A stretch of 64,000 nt of DNA from Fervidobacterium nodosum Rt17-B1 (lineage in GTDB: Bacteria; Thermotogota; Thermotogae; Thermotogales; Fervidobacteriaceae), in the NCBI RefSeq assembly GCF_000017545.1, contig NC_009718.1, positions 310,001 to 374,000 of the forward strand, in the 5' to 3' direction. Shown here piece after piece: positions 29,771 to 38,330 of this stretch. The position numbers were made by a program, and so were the translations under genes. The first letter of the stretch is position 1. The number at the start of each line of letters is the position of its first letter. The notes beneath the pieces are model-generated. The model did no database searches, had not been told where the DNA came from, and saw only the letters and a program-made list of their open reading frames with translations.

Positions 29771-29807
29771 AATGGGCTGCCTTTTGAATATCGCAGCCCA
29801 TTTTTAT
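29771..29807 (+). terminator. Terminator after thiB
   Basis: AATGGGCTGC and GCAGCCCATT form a 10-bp stem followed by TTTTA. Confidence 0.92.
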
Positions 29808-29891
29808 TTAGTTTTATAAAATGATGAACAAACTTTAGATAGGTAAGGTCTAAAATAATAGGATTATAAAAATCGAAAGGAGGATTAAAAT

Positions 29892-30602
29892 TTGAGAAAG
29901 TTAATCGTTATAATTGTTATATTATTAACATTTCTTAGTACTTTTTCTCAATTTTTAAAGGTGGGATTTTTGCTAGGCTCACCTTACGCGTTTTGGAAAG
30001 GTGAAAAGTTTGGTGGTATAGATTACGATATTCTTAAAAAGGTTGTCTCCGATATGGATTATCAGCTTGAAATATACATTCTCCCATTTACCGCTTTAAA
30101 ACCTGAGATTTTGAATGTTCTTAATTTGGATATCGTGGCTGGTGGAATACATATGACCGAAGAACGCAAAAAAACATTTTCTTTTTCCATTCCGTATATT
30201 CAATCTGGACTCGCTATTGTTTTAAGAAATGGGTTGCAATGGAATGGCGATGTTGAAAAGATAACATTTGCTGTTAAAGAAAGTGCAACTGGTCAAAAAG
30301 TAATCCAGGATTGGCTGAAAGAGGGCAAAAAGGTTAAATACAAAACTTTTGTTTCGAACGAAGAAATACTTGCCAATTTGTTGACCAAAAAAATCGATGC
30401 GGCTTTTTTTGATTACGTTAATGCTCTGTACCTTTCAAGAATTTATGGATTTAGTATTTATAAAGATTTAATATACAAAATTGACATTGGCTATGTAATA
30501 CTCAACAAATCTATCGAAAAAGAGTTTGACGAAAAACTAAAGAAAATTTTGGATACGTATGTAAAACAAGTTATAACAAGTTACGTTGGAACATGGAAAT
30601 AA
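29892..30602 (+). CDS. Family 3 solute-binding protein (amino-acid type)
   Basis: The protein has 236 residues from TTG 29892, with AAAGGAGGA upstream. Signal peptide LIVIIVILLTFLSTFSQ. The domain follows the SBP_bac_3 pattern: FGGIDYDILKKVVSDM (ligand loop), DIVAGGIHMTEERKKTFSFSIPY and a hinge segment with FAVKESATGQKV. The usual Arg contact after the first strand is not obvious. It probably binds an amino acid or a similar small polar ligand. No permease lies next to it, so it is an orphan binding protein flanked by two terminators. Confidence 0.85.
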   Translation: MRKLIVIIVILLTFLSTFSQFLKVGFLLGSPYAFWKGEKFGGIDYDILKKVVSDMDYQLEIYILPFTALKPEILNVLNLDIVAGGIHMTEERKKTFSFSIPYIQSGLAIVLRNGLQWNGDVEKITFAVKESATGQKVIQDWLKEGKKVKYKTFVSNEEILANLLTKKIDAAFFDYVNALYLSRIYGFSIYKDLIYKIDIGYVILNKSIEKEFDEKLKKILDTYVKQVITSYVGTWK

Positions 30603-30620
30603 TTTAAATAATTCGAATAA

Positions 30621-30659
30621 AAAGCGGTGGTCTTAAAATTAACCACCGCTTTTATTTTT
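30621..30659. terminator. Bidirectional terminator between convergent genes
   Basis: AAAGCGGTGGT and ACCACCGCTTT form an 11-bp stem. T-runs follow on the plus strand, and the preceding A-run gives T on the minus strand. It serves the family-3 binding protein and the SDR reductase. Confidence 0.92.
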
Positions 30660-30669
30660 AATTTTTTTG

Positions 30670-31389
30670 TTAGATTATCAACCCACCATCAACGCCAATT
30701 ACTTGTCCCGTTACAAATGACGATTCATCAGAAGCAAGGAACAAATAAACGTAAGCGACTTCTATTGGTTCACCAAGTCTTTTCAGAGCAGCTTTTTCTG
30801 CCATAGCTGTTAATATTTTTTCAGGAACTTTTTCTGTCATCGGTGTTTTGATAAAACCTGGAGCGACCGCGTTAACTCTAATTTGTGCACCTTTTCTTGC
30901 GAATTCTTTTGCCCATGTCTTTGTCATACCTATTACACCGGCTTTTGTTGCCGAATAATTTGTTTGTCCTATGTTTCCATATACACCGACAACTGACGAA
31001 GTATTGATAATACTTCCCTTTCCAGCTTCCAACATGTATGGTACAACGGCTTGCGTCATATTGAATACACCTTTCAAGTTTACGTTAATTACCTTATCCC
31101 AATCTTCTTCTGTCATATTTTGAATGAGCGCGTCTCTTGTTATACCTGCGTTGTTGATAAGTACATCTATTTTTCCAAATTTTTCGACAACATCTTTTAC
31201 AACTTCCGCTATTCTTGCCCTGTCGGTGACGTCGAGTTTGTAAAAGTGTATATTTGGATTATCGTAAGTTGCTTCACCAACATCGCAAGCTATTACAATT
31301 GCGCCTTCTTTTGCGAATAATTCTGCTGCTGTGCGACCTATACCACTACCTGCTCCCGTGATTATACAAACTTTTCCTGCTAGTCTCAT
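30670..31389 (-). CDS. SDR reductase: 3-oxoacyl-ACP or acetoacetyl-CoA reductase (FabG/PhaB type)
   Basis: Short-chain dehydrogenase of 239 residues. NAD(P) motif TGAGSGIG at about residues 11-18, NNAG near 83, catalytic Ser in NTSSVVG and YSATKAG (Tyr and Lys) near 150. The start is ATG 31389 with GGGGGAAAG upstream. It follows the thiolase gene by 26 bases on the same strand, so acetoacetyl-CoA made or used by the thiolase is a likely substrate. A fatty-acid FabG role cannot be excluded; no other fab gene is nearby. Confidence 0.9.
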   Translation of the reverse strand: MRLAGKVCIITGAGSGIGRTAAELFAKEGAIVIACDVGEATYDNPNIHFYKLDVTDRARIAEVVKDVVEKFGKIDVLINNAGITRDALIQNMTEEDWDKVINVNLKGVFNMTQAVVPYMLEAGKGSIINTSSVVGVYGNIGQTNYSATKAGVIGMTKTWAKEFARKGAQIRVNAVAPGFIKTPMTEKVPEKILTAMAEKAALKRLGEPIEVAYVYLFLASDESSFVTGQVIGVDGGLII

Positions 31390-31415
31390 AAATCTTTCCC
31401 CCTTCATTTAAAAAT

Positions 31416-32618
31416 TTACTCGATATTTTCAACTATAACCGCTGTGCCCATTCCTCCACCGATACACAACGTTGCAAGACCGTATTTTAGATGTCTCTTC
31501 TTCATTTCGTAAAGCAGTGTAACAATTATTCTATTTCCACTTGCACCAATTGGATGTCCTAATGCTATACCACCACCGTTAACGTTCGTTCTTTCCAAAA
31601 TCCATTCTTTCGAAACACCGAATAACTTTTCCCAACCTTTTATTACTGCCAAACTCTGCGCGGCGAATGCTTCATTAAGTTCTATAAGTTCGATATCTTG
31701 GAATGAAAGACCAGCTTTTTTAAGAACCTTTTCAGTTGCTGGTACTGGACCTATTCCCATTCTCATTGGATCAACACCTGCTTGCGCCCAAGCAACGACT
31801 CTACCAAGAGGTTTTCCACCTTTCGTTTCAACATAGCGTTCACTGGCAAGTACGATAGCACTTCCACCATCGTTAATACCACTCGCATTTCCAGCTGTAA
31901 TAGTGCCATCAGGTTTGAACGCAGGTTTTAATTTTGCAAGTGATTCCAAAGTAACATCAAATCTTGGGTGTTCGTCTGTGTCGAAAATCTTTACACCCTT
32001 TTTATCTGGTATCTCAACTGGCACAATCTCATCTTTAAATTTTCCGTTTTCTATAGCCGCTTTTGCTTTCATTTGACTGTTATATGCAAACTCATCCTGC
32101 TCTTGTCTTGAAATCCCAAATTCCTCTGCCAGCTTTTCGGCGGTTAATCCCATATGGACTTTGTTAAATACATCGGTTAAACCATCTAAAATCATATGGT
32201 CTTGTAATTCTTGTGTACCAAATTTTAATCCAAACCTTGATTTGTAGCTCAGTAAGAAAGGAGCTTGTGACATACTTTCTATACCGCCAGCTAAAACAAC
32301 ATCTGCTTCACCAAGTTCGATATCTGTTGCGCCTATCATAGCTGCTTTCATACCACTACCACACAACATATTAACGGTGTAACCAGGTTTTTCAGCTGGT
32401 ACACCTGCATAAATTGAAACCTGCCTACCTGGTCCCATGCCTTGGCCTGCTGTCAAAATACAACCAACGATTGTTTCATCTACTTCTTCCGGAGAAACAT
32501 TTGCTTGATTCAAAGCCGCTTTCGCTGCTATAGTTCCAAGTTGTGTTGCAGGAATATCTTTTAATGAACCACCATAAGTACCTATCGCTGTCCTTTTTGC
32601 ACCAAGAATGTAAACCAC
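31416..32618 (-). CDS. Acetyl-CoA C-acetyltransferase (thiolase)
   Basis: Thiolase of 400 residues. It catalyses the reversible condensation of two acetyl-CoA. Acyl-accepting Cys in [10 protein letters not shown] near residue 88, His in GHPIGASG near 350, and general-base Cys in LCIGGGMG near 380. GTG 32618 is preferred because GGAGGT lies 9 bases upstream; two other GTG codons at 32624 and 32627 sit too close to the site. It is co-transcribed with the SDR reductase. Confidence 0.95.
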   Translation of the reverse strand: MVYILGAKRTAIGTYGGSLKDIPATQLGTIAAKAALNQANVSPEEVDETIVGCILTAGQGMGPGRQVSIYAGVPAEKPGYTVNMLCGSGMKAAMIGATDIELGEADVVLAGGIESMSQAPFLLSYKSRFGLKFGTQELQDHMILDGLTDVFNKVHMGLTAEKLAEEFGISRQEQDEFAYNSQMKAKAAIENGKFKDEIVPVEIPDKKGVKIFDTDEHPRFDVTLESLAKLKPAFKPDGTITAGNASGINDGGSAIVLASERYVETKGGKPLGRVVAWAQAGVDPMRMGIGPVPATEKVLKKAGLSFQDIELIELNEAFAAQSLAVIKGWEKLFGVSKEWILERTNVNGGGIALGHPIGASGNRIIVTLLYEMKKRHLKYGLATLCIGGGMGTAVIVENIE

Positions 32619-32644
32619 AACCACCACACCTCCTTATTTTATCA

Positions 32645-32675
32645 GTGAATCAATAAAACAATATAAATGAATCAC
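32645..32675 (-). promoter_or_regulatory. Paired GTGAnTCA half sites in the thiolase leader
   Basis: GTGAATCA (32645-32652) and TGAATCAC (32668-32675) face each other across 15 bases, between the promoter and the thiolase start. They could be an operator for a fatty-acid or butyrate-type regulator. No regulator gene is adjacent, so this is a weak suggestion. Confidence 0.3.
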
Positions 32676-32697
32676 CTTTCAGGTTAGCTATATATAT

Positions 32698-32727
32698 ATT
32701 AAACCATTTTTAGTATATCGATGTCAA
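32698..32727 (-). promoter_or_regulatory. Promoter of thiolase-SDR operon
   Basis: On the minus strand TTGACA, an 18-base spacer and TTTAAT, about 80 bases before the thiolase start. Confidence 0.6.
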
Positions 32728-32751
32728 AAATAGTATGAGCTAAAGAGATAA

Positions 32752-33103
32752 AACATAGACTCATTAGAAGGAGTTTTAAGATATTAAAGGGAATTTTCAT
32801 ATTCTTTTGGGTGTATATCTAAAAAATGGAAACAGGAAAATTTATTGATTAAACAAAAAAATTGGGGTATAATTTTAAATGTTCAGTTTTTAGATGTAAA
32901 TTTAACCATTTATAAAAGTTTATTTAGCAACATAGACTCATTAGAAGGAGTTTTAAGATATTAAAGGGAATTTTCATATTCTTTTGGGTGTATATCTAAA
33001 AAATGGAAACAGGAAAATTTATTGATTAAACAAAAATTGTGGTATAATTTTAAATGTTCAGTTTTTAGATGTAAATTTAACCATTTATAAAAGTTTATTT
33101 AGC
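32752..33103. repeat. Tandem duplication of a 177-bp AT-rich unit
   Basis: Two adjacent copies, 32752-32928 and 32929-33103, are nearly identical. The second is 2 bases shorter in an A-run and has one G to T change beside it (GGGGTATAAT versus GTGGTATAAT). Each copy ends in AAAAGTTTATTTAGC and carries a plus-strand -10 box. In copy 1 TTGATT precedes TATAAT by 17 bases. In copy 2 the spacer is 15, but an extended TGG is created. No convincing gene is seen in the unit. From 33104 to 33164 there is only AT-rich sequence. This accounts for most of the gap between the thiolase and the IS element. Confidence 0.93.
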
Positions 33104-33164
33104 ATATTTTTCTCGTTGTTAATATTTTTGTAGATATTGAGATTATAAAATTTTTAAATCTAAA

Positions 33165-34223
33165 GATAGTGTTAACTTGTAGTGATGAAAGAGTGTAATT
33201 GTGAAAGAATGCGATTGATATTGCCATTGTGCGTTTTCCAAAGATTCTTCACTACACAAAATCCTTGAATATATTTCGCTAAGTTCTTCGTATTCTTCAG
33301 CCCTCGCTTGAGTCGGAAAAAGTCTTTCAACAATGAAAACTTAGATTCACATTGATTGTTTTTACCGAGCGGTACCACTACGTGATTGATATTTCTGAAC
33401 AACAGCTTTACTGCACTTTCATATGCACCAAGTCCATCAGTAATAAGTTCAATGTTTCTAGGTTTTGAATTACCAAAGAACTTCTCGAGCAATACTTTGA
33501 CTTGTCCCATATCACGATACTTTGAGACATGCCAACAAAGAATTAAGTTAGTTTCGTGATCAACTAATAGCCAAACATAGTACTTTTGTTCTTTGAACAC
33601 AAGAACAGTTTCATCAGCATGAACTGAGAAAACATTTTCGATGGTAAATGTTGGAAAAAGTACAGAGAATAAAGTACACAATTTAATAACCCATTTGTAT
33701 ATGGTGACATGAGATACTTTGATATTAAGAGAATGAGCAAGAGAGCGATAAGACATATTGTGTTTCATATACAAAACAAAAGCCTTTAAGACGAAAAAGA
33801 TAGGGAAGCGGAAATATTTAAATTTCTCAGGAATAAGGGTGACTGGTTCGGGGAGGTTAAAAGGTACTCTATCTTTGGTACGACAAGCTCTACAACGGAA
33901 GACAACGAAAGAGCGACGGACTTTGTAAATTTGCATAGATTTACCACAAGAAGTGCATTTGGGATAAGGGAAAGGGAAGTTTTTGCGTTTTTGAGAATGG
34001 GAGAGTTTGAAAGAATGATGGCAGAGTTTGCAAAGGAATTGTTGGTTACCGTATTTGTCATGACCGTTTTTGTATAAGCTGGTGGAACCGCATTTTGGAC
34101 AAGAGAGCGTTGAGTTGTTCATATCGGGATACCTCCTTTGTCGAGAGTTGGTTGGGGGGTGTCCCCTCTTTATAAGGATAATGCGGTTTTTGGAAAGTTT
34201 CAATACTTTTAGTTAACATTATC
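33165..34223 (-). mobile_element. IS6-like insertion sequence, copy 1 (1059 bp)
   Basis: Ends are GATAGTGTTAAC on the left and, read inward from the right, GATAATGTTAAC. The inverted repeat continues imperfectly into AGT and TGAAA blocks. The ends were set by comparison with copy 2 at 54086, whose borders are fixed by a target duplication. The transposase stop codon lies inside the left terminal repeat. The right terminal repeat carries TTGAAA, which with TATCCT 17 bases further in forms a transposase promoter. The eight flanking bases (AATCTAAA left, GTTCTGAC right) do not match, so one flank has been lost or rearranged. Confidence 0.87.
33172..34122 (-). CDS. IS6-like DDE transposase, copy 1
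   Basis: The protein has 316 residues from ATG 34122, with AAAGGAGG upstream; the longer open frame has no site. N-terminal zinc-ribbon CPKCGS..C..C and a second CxxC pair (PKCTSCGK, CRACR) are followed by a helix-turn-helix (SYRSLAHSLNIKVSHVTIYKW). The DDE catalytic core has HADETVLVF, ITDGLGAYE and NNQCESKFSLLK. The DET around the first Asp and the WHVSKYRD block resemble the IS6 family. No frameshift is seen, so it could be active. Copy 2 at 54093 is clearly related but diverged. Confidence 0.92.
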   Translation of the reverse strand: MNNSTLSCPKCGSTSLYKNGHDKYGNQQFLCKLCHHSFKLSHSQKRKNFPFPYPKCTSCGKSMQIYKVRRSFVVFRCRACRTKDRVPFNLPEPVTLIPEKFKYFRFPIFFVLKAFVLYMKHNMSYRSLAHSLNIKVSHVTIYKWVIKLCTLFSVLFPTFTIENVFSVHADETVLVFKEQKYYVWLLVDHETNLILCWHVSKYRDMGQVKVLLEKFFGNSKPRNIELITDGLGAYESAVKLLFRNINHVVVPLGKNNQCESKFSLLKDFFRLKRGLKNTKNLAKYIQGFCVVKNLWKTHNGNINRILSQLHSFITTS

Positions 34224-34269
34224 GTTCTGACGCTGGAGGGTTCTTATACTGAAGTGAATAATCTGCCAA
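34224..34269 (-). pseudogene. First 15 codons of a gene interrupted by IS copy 1
   Basis: AGGAGGG and a 6-base gap lead to a TTG at 34269, followed by LADYSLQYKNPPASE, where the IS end begins and a stop follows at once. It lies 46 bases after the polyprenyl synthase stop on the same strand. The continuation is not recognisable on the other side of the IS (33104-33164). The ribosome-binding site is partly inside a CCTAAA/TTTAGG hairpin. The original gene is not recognised. Confidence 0.5.
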
Positions 34270-34315
34270 AATTATCCCTCCTAAATTTTTTAGGCTAATT
34301 ACAATAGTTAGAAAA

Positions 34316-35341
34316 TTACAATGGAATACTTTTAATCTTAGAAATCAGTTGTCTTAATGAGCTTTTTGACTCTTCGTTCATAGTAAGTTGTTCTGTGTAT
34401 TTAAGACTTGCTTCAATCAATGTATTTATTTTATCTTGTAAAACGGATACTGAATTTGTTTTTCTAATGAGTTCGTAAAGTTTCTCTATATCTGATTCGT
34501 TTTTTGGATTTTTAGAGATTAAATTTAAAAATATTTTTTTGTCATTTTCATCTAAGAGTTCGTAAGTTAATTTAATTACTGAGGTGAATTTCCCTTCGTG
34601 TAAGTCATTTAAAGTTTTTGCGTCCCCTCCAAAAATGCCTATTATATCATCTCTGTATTGGAATGCAATTCCCGCATTTTTCCCAACAATTAATATCTTT
34701 TCTTCTTCTTTTTCTATATTATTTTCAGAAAGATAGTATCCAAATAACATAGGATAAACGAAAGTATAATAAGCGGTTTTTAACTCGCTTATCTTTTCTG
34801 GAATATCTTCGTTTACGATTTTATCATCTATTCTGCCAGCGTATAAAATGTCCAGTAATTGTCCAAAGCCTGTGTTAACATAGCACTTAGAGAAATTTTT
34901 TACGATTTTTTTCAATGTACTTTCGCTTACTTTCAATTCAGATAGTATTCCAAATATGTAAAAAGCAACTATATCACCGACAACTATTGCTAAGTCGGTT
35001 CCTAACTTGCTTGAGTTGTATGATTTTTCATATGTTTTGTGCAAAGTTGGTTTCCCTCTTCTCAAATCAGCGTTATCGATTATATCATCGTGGACCAAAA
35101 GGAATGAATGCATAATTTCAATTGCCGCGGCAAATGTAATGGCATCGTCCATATTTTTCCCTTTGTATCCGTTGTAAGAGAGTAACAAAAGAAGTGGCCT
35201 TACTCTCTTTCCAGGTCTTAGAGTGAATTCATTGAAGTTTTCTATTAACTCTTTTAAGTTTTCTGGTGCAATTTTTTTAAGTTCTTCGCAAAGAGTTTCT
35301 ATCTTTTCATCGATTTTTTGAATATAATGATTCAATTCCAT
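34316..35341 (-). CDS. Polyprenyl diphosphate synthase (trans type)
   Basis: Prenyltransferase of 341 residues that chains isopentenyl diphosphate units. The first Asp-rich motif is in LLVHDDIIDNADLRRGKPT near residue 85 and the second is RDDIIG near 230 (RDD in place of the usual DDxxD). Product length cannot be read with certainty. The start is ATG 35341 with GGAGAGTG upstream. It stands alone between a terminator and IS copy 1, whose insertion broke the next gene. Confidence 0.92.
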   Translation of the reverse strand: MELNHYIQKIDEKIETLCEELKKIAPENLKELIENFNEFTLRPGKRVRPLLLLLSYNGYKGKNMDDAITFAAAIEIMHSFLLVHDDIIDNADLRRGKPTLHKTYEKSYNSSKLGTDLAIVVGDIVAFYIFGILSELKVSESTLKKIVKNFSKCYVNTGFGQLLDILYAGRIDDKIVNEDIPEKISELKTAYYTFVYPMLFGYYLSENNIEKEEEKILIVGKNAGIAFQYRDDIIGIFGGDAKTLNDLHEGKFTSVIKLTYELLDENDKKIFLNLISKNPKNESDIEKLYELIRKTNSVSVLQDKINTLIEASLKYTEQLTMNEESKSSLRQLISKIKSIPL

Positions 35342-35399
35342 ATCATTTAAACACTCTCCATTTGGTATTTTTTAACAATTTCTTTGATGTTCTTTTTTA

Positions 35400-35428
35400 A
35401 TTATATCACCTTATGAAGAAATTGCAAA
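35400..35428 (-). promoter_or_regulatory. Promoter of the polyprenyl synthase gene
   Basis: On the minus strand TTTGCA, 17-base spacer and TATAAT with a TGA extension, about 60 bases before ATG 35341. Confidence 0.7.
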
Positions 35429-35483
35429 GGAAACTCAAATCATAAAGAAGCTTACGAATTATAAATTCCAATTTGTGTTAACA

Positions 35484-35522
35484 AAAACAAACAGGCAATG
35501 GGTAACAGAAGCCATTGCCTGT
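35484..35522 (-). terminator. Terminator after the SpoIIE phosphatase gene
   Basis: ACAGGCAATGG and CCATTGCCTGT form an 11-bp stem. The minus-strand tail is TTGTTTTTG. The plus-strand side also has five T, so it may work both ways. Confidence 0.9.
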
Positions 35523-35551
35523 TTTTAGAGTTTATTTAAACCGATTTTGAA

Positions 35552-36691
35552 TTAGAAATATTCTATATTTACTATTTTTCCTTTCTTTTCTAATATCTGT
35601 GCCAAGTCATGTATTAATCTGAATTTGAGTGATATGTCATGTGAAAATAGAGGATTTTGGTGAGCAGGATTTATAGCGCGCCCAACCAAGAAAGTTATAA
35701 CATCGGATTCTTCGAACATATCTATTAATTTTTGAGCTCCAACTCCCAATTGAGTTTCTTGAGATTCGTAATATCTGAAAACTTGAGAAAGAGTTATTAT
35801 GCCTTCCGTTACAAGGTCTATTCCTTCCATATATCCTATTGGTGGTGAAATTTCAGAGATACTCGAAAAATCTATTTCTACTTTCCTTCCAAGAACTTTT
35901 TCAACAATTTGGCTTGTTGTTCCGCCACAGATAACTTTCTTACCTTCTGATTCAATTAATCTTTTTACAACAATCTCGTCTAACTCCTTCCTTTCTGGTG
36001 GACCAATCATTATTGTCAAATTCCTTCTCTCTCTGATTTTAATTACGCAAACTGTTGCATCATCACCTTTCGTTCCAGTATCAAGAGCTTCTGCGAGTCT
36101 TACAAGGTGTAAAGCAATGCTTTGCGGATCAACTTTGTGCTTTATCAAGTTAATCAATTCGAATTTTACATTCTCTAATCCGAACCCAAAAGGAAATCTT
36201 TTCGTTCCCATTCCAGCTTGAGTAATTCCATCGGTCATTAAAAATATGAAATCACCCGGCTGGACGCTAAATTGTGAACAATACACTTTTCTATTTTCTA
36301 TCTCAATATGTTTTTTAGTAAGCTCTACCATCTCGTTTCCTCTGTATACCAAGACAACAGGAAAATCGTATTCGTATATGTCACATTCACCTGTTTCATG
36401 GTCAACATGGCAAGTTGCTAATGTTGCATAACTTATTCCACGTACTTTACACGTTGGAAGCGTCGAGATAATGGATTTGAAAACTTCTGAAATATGGACA
36501 TTTTTAAATACCATAGTTGTTGCCATCGAAGCGGTGAGTGTGGATAGTATGCTTGCCTTTATGCCACTTCCGAGACCATCTGAAACACTAACAACTGTCT
36601 TTTTTTCGTCTCTTTTTATCTTTATCGTATCACCACAAACTTCTTCGCCTGCTTTGTTTTTTTGCGCATAATGTATCTCACACGTCAGCAT
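35552..36691 (-). CDS. SpoIIE-type PP2C serine phosphatase
   Basis: The protein has 379 residues. The N-terminal PP2C-like domain (1-225) has metal-site motifs SDGLGSGIKAS (about 36), MTDGITQAG (about 150) and GDDATVCVI (about 215). Residues 225-379 are a separate alpha/beta domain with PPERKELDEIVVKRLIESEG. The start is ATG 36691, overlapping the HydS-like gene by 14 bases, so the two are coupled. As in Thermotoga and clostridia (from memory), a SpoIIE phosphatase beside a sensory hydrogenase suggests that redox or H2 state is passed to a phosphoprotein switch. The partner is not visible here. Confidence 0.9.
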   Translation of the reverse strand: MLTCEIHYAQKNKAGEEVCGDTIKIKRDEKKTVVSVSDGLGSGIKASILSTLTASMATTMVFKNVHISEVFKSIISTLPTCKVRGISYATLATCHVDHETGECDIYEYDFPVVLVYRGNEMVELTKKHIEIENRKVYCSQFSVQPGDFIFLMTDGITQAGMGTKRFPFGFGLENVKFELINLIKHKVDPQSIALHLVRLAEALDTGTKGDDATVCVIKIRERRNLTIMIGPPERKELDEIVVKRLIESEGKKVICGGTTSQIVEKVLGRKVEIDFSSISEISPPIGYMEGIDLVTEGIITLSQVFRYYESQETQLGVGAQKLIDMFEESDVITFLVGRAINPAHQNPLFSHDISLKFRLIHDLAQILEKKGKIVNIEYF

Positions 36692-38330
36692 TTTCTTCCC
36701 CCATGTACTTTTTAAATTCTAAAAAGTGGGCTTTTGTCTCAGCTATAGACTCACCGAGAATGCTTGCAATGTCTTGCGCGAGTTTCATTTGATTATTTAA
36801 AACTTCTTCTATCTTTTCTATCGTCTTACTTTTTAATTCATTCATTCGTTCTTTTTGGATTATTAACTCAGTTATGTCGACAAGTAATATAACGTTTCCA
36901 CTATCTTCTGGTAAACTGAACGCTTTTGGATAGAAATAAAACTTTTTCCCATTTATATAAATCTCGTGGATTCTGTTTGGATCGTTGAATATTCTTTCGC
37001 AAATCTCAATGAGTCTTTCCTTTTCGTAATTTACAAATAACTTCTTAGCTGATTCGTTGATGTAAAGTAAATCGTTATCTTTGAATATCAATATACCATT
37101 GGGTGATTCATCGACAACTTTGTTGGAAACTGATGAAACTTTTTCAATAAGGTAAGCAAAACACATATCTTTTTCTGCCTTACCAAGATAAACAGCTTTT
37201 GCTTTCTCAACACAAGTGTCGTATCCACAACCGCTACAATTTAGTTCCTTCTCTGGAGAATCTTTTTCCATAGACTTCAGAATATTTTCTATCTTTTCTT
37301 TACTGATTTCTACCTTTTTAGATTTATTTATAAATTGTTTTTTTAAACTAAAATTATACTCCTTTAAATCTATATACTTAGGCTGAATAGATGTATTGTT
37401 AATTTGTTTGATTACACTATTTAATTTGAAGCGTTTTTCAAGAATATTAACATTTCTATCGGTTGCTGGACCATTTAGACATCCACCGTGACAAGCAGAC
37501 ATTTCTATAATTACTTTTTCATTTATATTTTCATTGAAGTGTTCAAGAAAATCGATAATGTTGTTTACGCCTTCTAAAATCAAATGATTATAAGTATTTT
37601 GTTGAGCTGAAAATAATATTCCACCGGATGTTGGATAAAAACGTGTTCTTTTTGGATAAGGGAAATCTGGTAACCTTTCTTTGCAATCATCAACAATTAT
37701 TTCTCTTTTTTTTATAAATTTTTCAAGTTCTTCAAATGTTAGAACAACGTCGTAATAATTTTCAAGTTCTTCTTTTTTTGCTATACACGGTCCGACAAAA
37801 AGCTTTGGAAGGTCGCCAAAAAGTTGGTTTAAAAACTGAGAATGTGCAATTGCAGGTGATACAATCGGCATCATGTACGGTATCAAATGCGGATAGTGTT
37901 TTTCTATTAGATTTACAATTACCGGGCAAGATGTTGTAATCAACGAGTGATTAGAATTTTCGTATATTCTAATATATTCTTCCGTAACAAACTCTGCACC
38001 GACAGCTGTTTCGGAGATGTAAACGGCGCCCAGTGACTTTAGAATAGATAAAATCTTTAATGGAGCATCCTCATTTCCATAAAATGACGGTGCGATAGAA
38101 ACAATGAAAGGTTTATTTATTAAAGATTCAAATTTTGTTATATCATCACGGTAATTTTTTGCGTTCTGTGGACATACATTAACACATGTTCCACACAAAA
38201 TACATTCATCTTCTATGACGAAAGATACATCATTTTGAAAACTTATCGCTTTTACAGGACAATTTCTAAGACATTTGTAACAGTATTTACAATTGGCACG
38301 ATTTGAAATAATATATAGACTTTCCTTCAC
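36678..38330 (-). CDS. HydS-like sensory FeFe-hydrogenase protein with PAS domain
   Basis: The protein has 550 residues from GTG 38330, whose G is shared with the stop TAG of the upstream gene. Order: two 4Fe-4S ferredoxin motifs (CKYCYKCLRNCP, CILCGTCVNVCP), a hydrogenase large-subunit-like domain with degenerate H-cluster loops (TTSCPVIVN, FVGPCIAKKEE, EMSACHGGCLNGP), an extra Fe-S motif CSGCGYDTCVEKAK..C (about 370-395), a PAS domain (about 400-500, ESPNGILIFKDNDLLYIN) and a C-terminal coiled coil. Loop 1 has a single Cys where catalytic enzymes have two. It is likely a sensor of H2 or redox state and not an enzyme of bulk H2 production. Confidence 0.9.
   Translation of the reverse strand: MKESLYIISNRANCKYCYKCLRNCPVKAISFQNDVSFVIEDECILCGTCVNVCPQNAKNYRDDITKFESLINKPFIVSIAPSFYGNEDAPLKILSILKSLGAVYISETAVGAEFVTEEYIRIYENSNHSLITTSCPVIVNLIEKHYPHLIPYMMPIVSPAIAHSQFLNQLFGDLPKLFVGPCIAKKEELENYYDVVLTFEELEKFIKKREIIVDDCKERLPDFPYPKRTRFYPTSGGILFSAQQNTYNHLILEGVNNIIDFLEHFNENINEKVIIEMSACHGGCLNGPATDRNVNILEKRFKLNSVIKQINNTSIQPKYIDLKEYNFSLKKQFINKSKKVEISKEKIENILKSMEKDSPEKELNCSGCGYDTCVEKAKAVYLGKAEKDMCFAYLIEKVSSVSNKVVDESPNGILIFKDNDLLYINESAKKLFVNYEKERLIEICERIFNDPNRIHEIYINGKKFYFYPKAFSLPEDSGNVILLVDITELIIQKERMNELKSKTIEKIEEVLNNQMKLAQDIASILGESIAETKAHFLEFKKYMGEENADV

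Noticed and set aside
32777-32823. Short hydrophobic peptide (LKGIFIFFWVYI) encoded in each tandem unit as a possible small toxin
   Set aside because: It has no proper start codon (only ATA or ATT) and ends after about 13 residues. Presence in both copies follows from the DNA duplication itself.
32752-33103. Repeat units read as a CRISPR array or leader
   Set aside because: There are only two units of about 177 bp in direct contact, with no short palindromic repeat and no spacers. No cas gene is in the window.
33172-34203. Longer transposase start upstream of ATG 34122
   Set aside because: The extra residues would be translated from the conserved leader and ribosome site. Copy 2 starts at the equivalent ATG.
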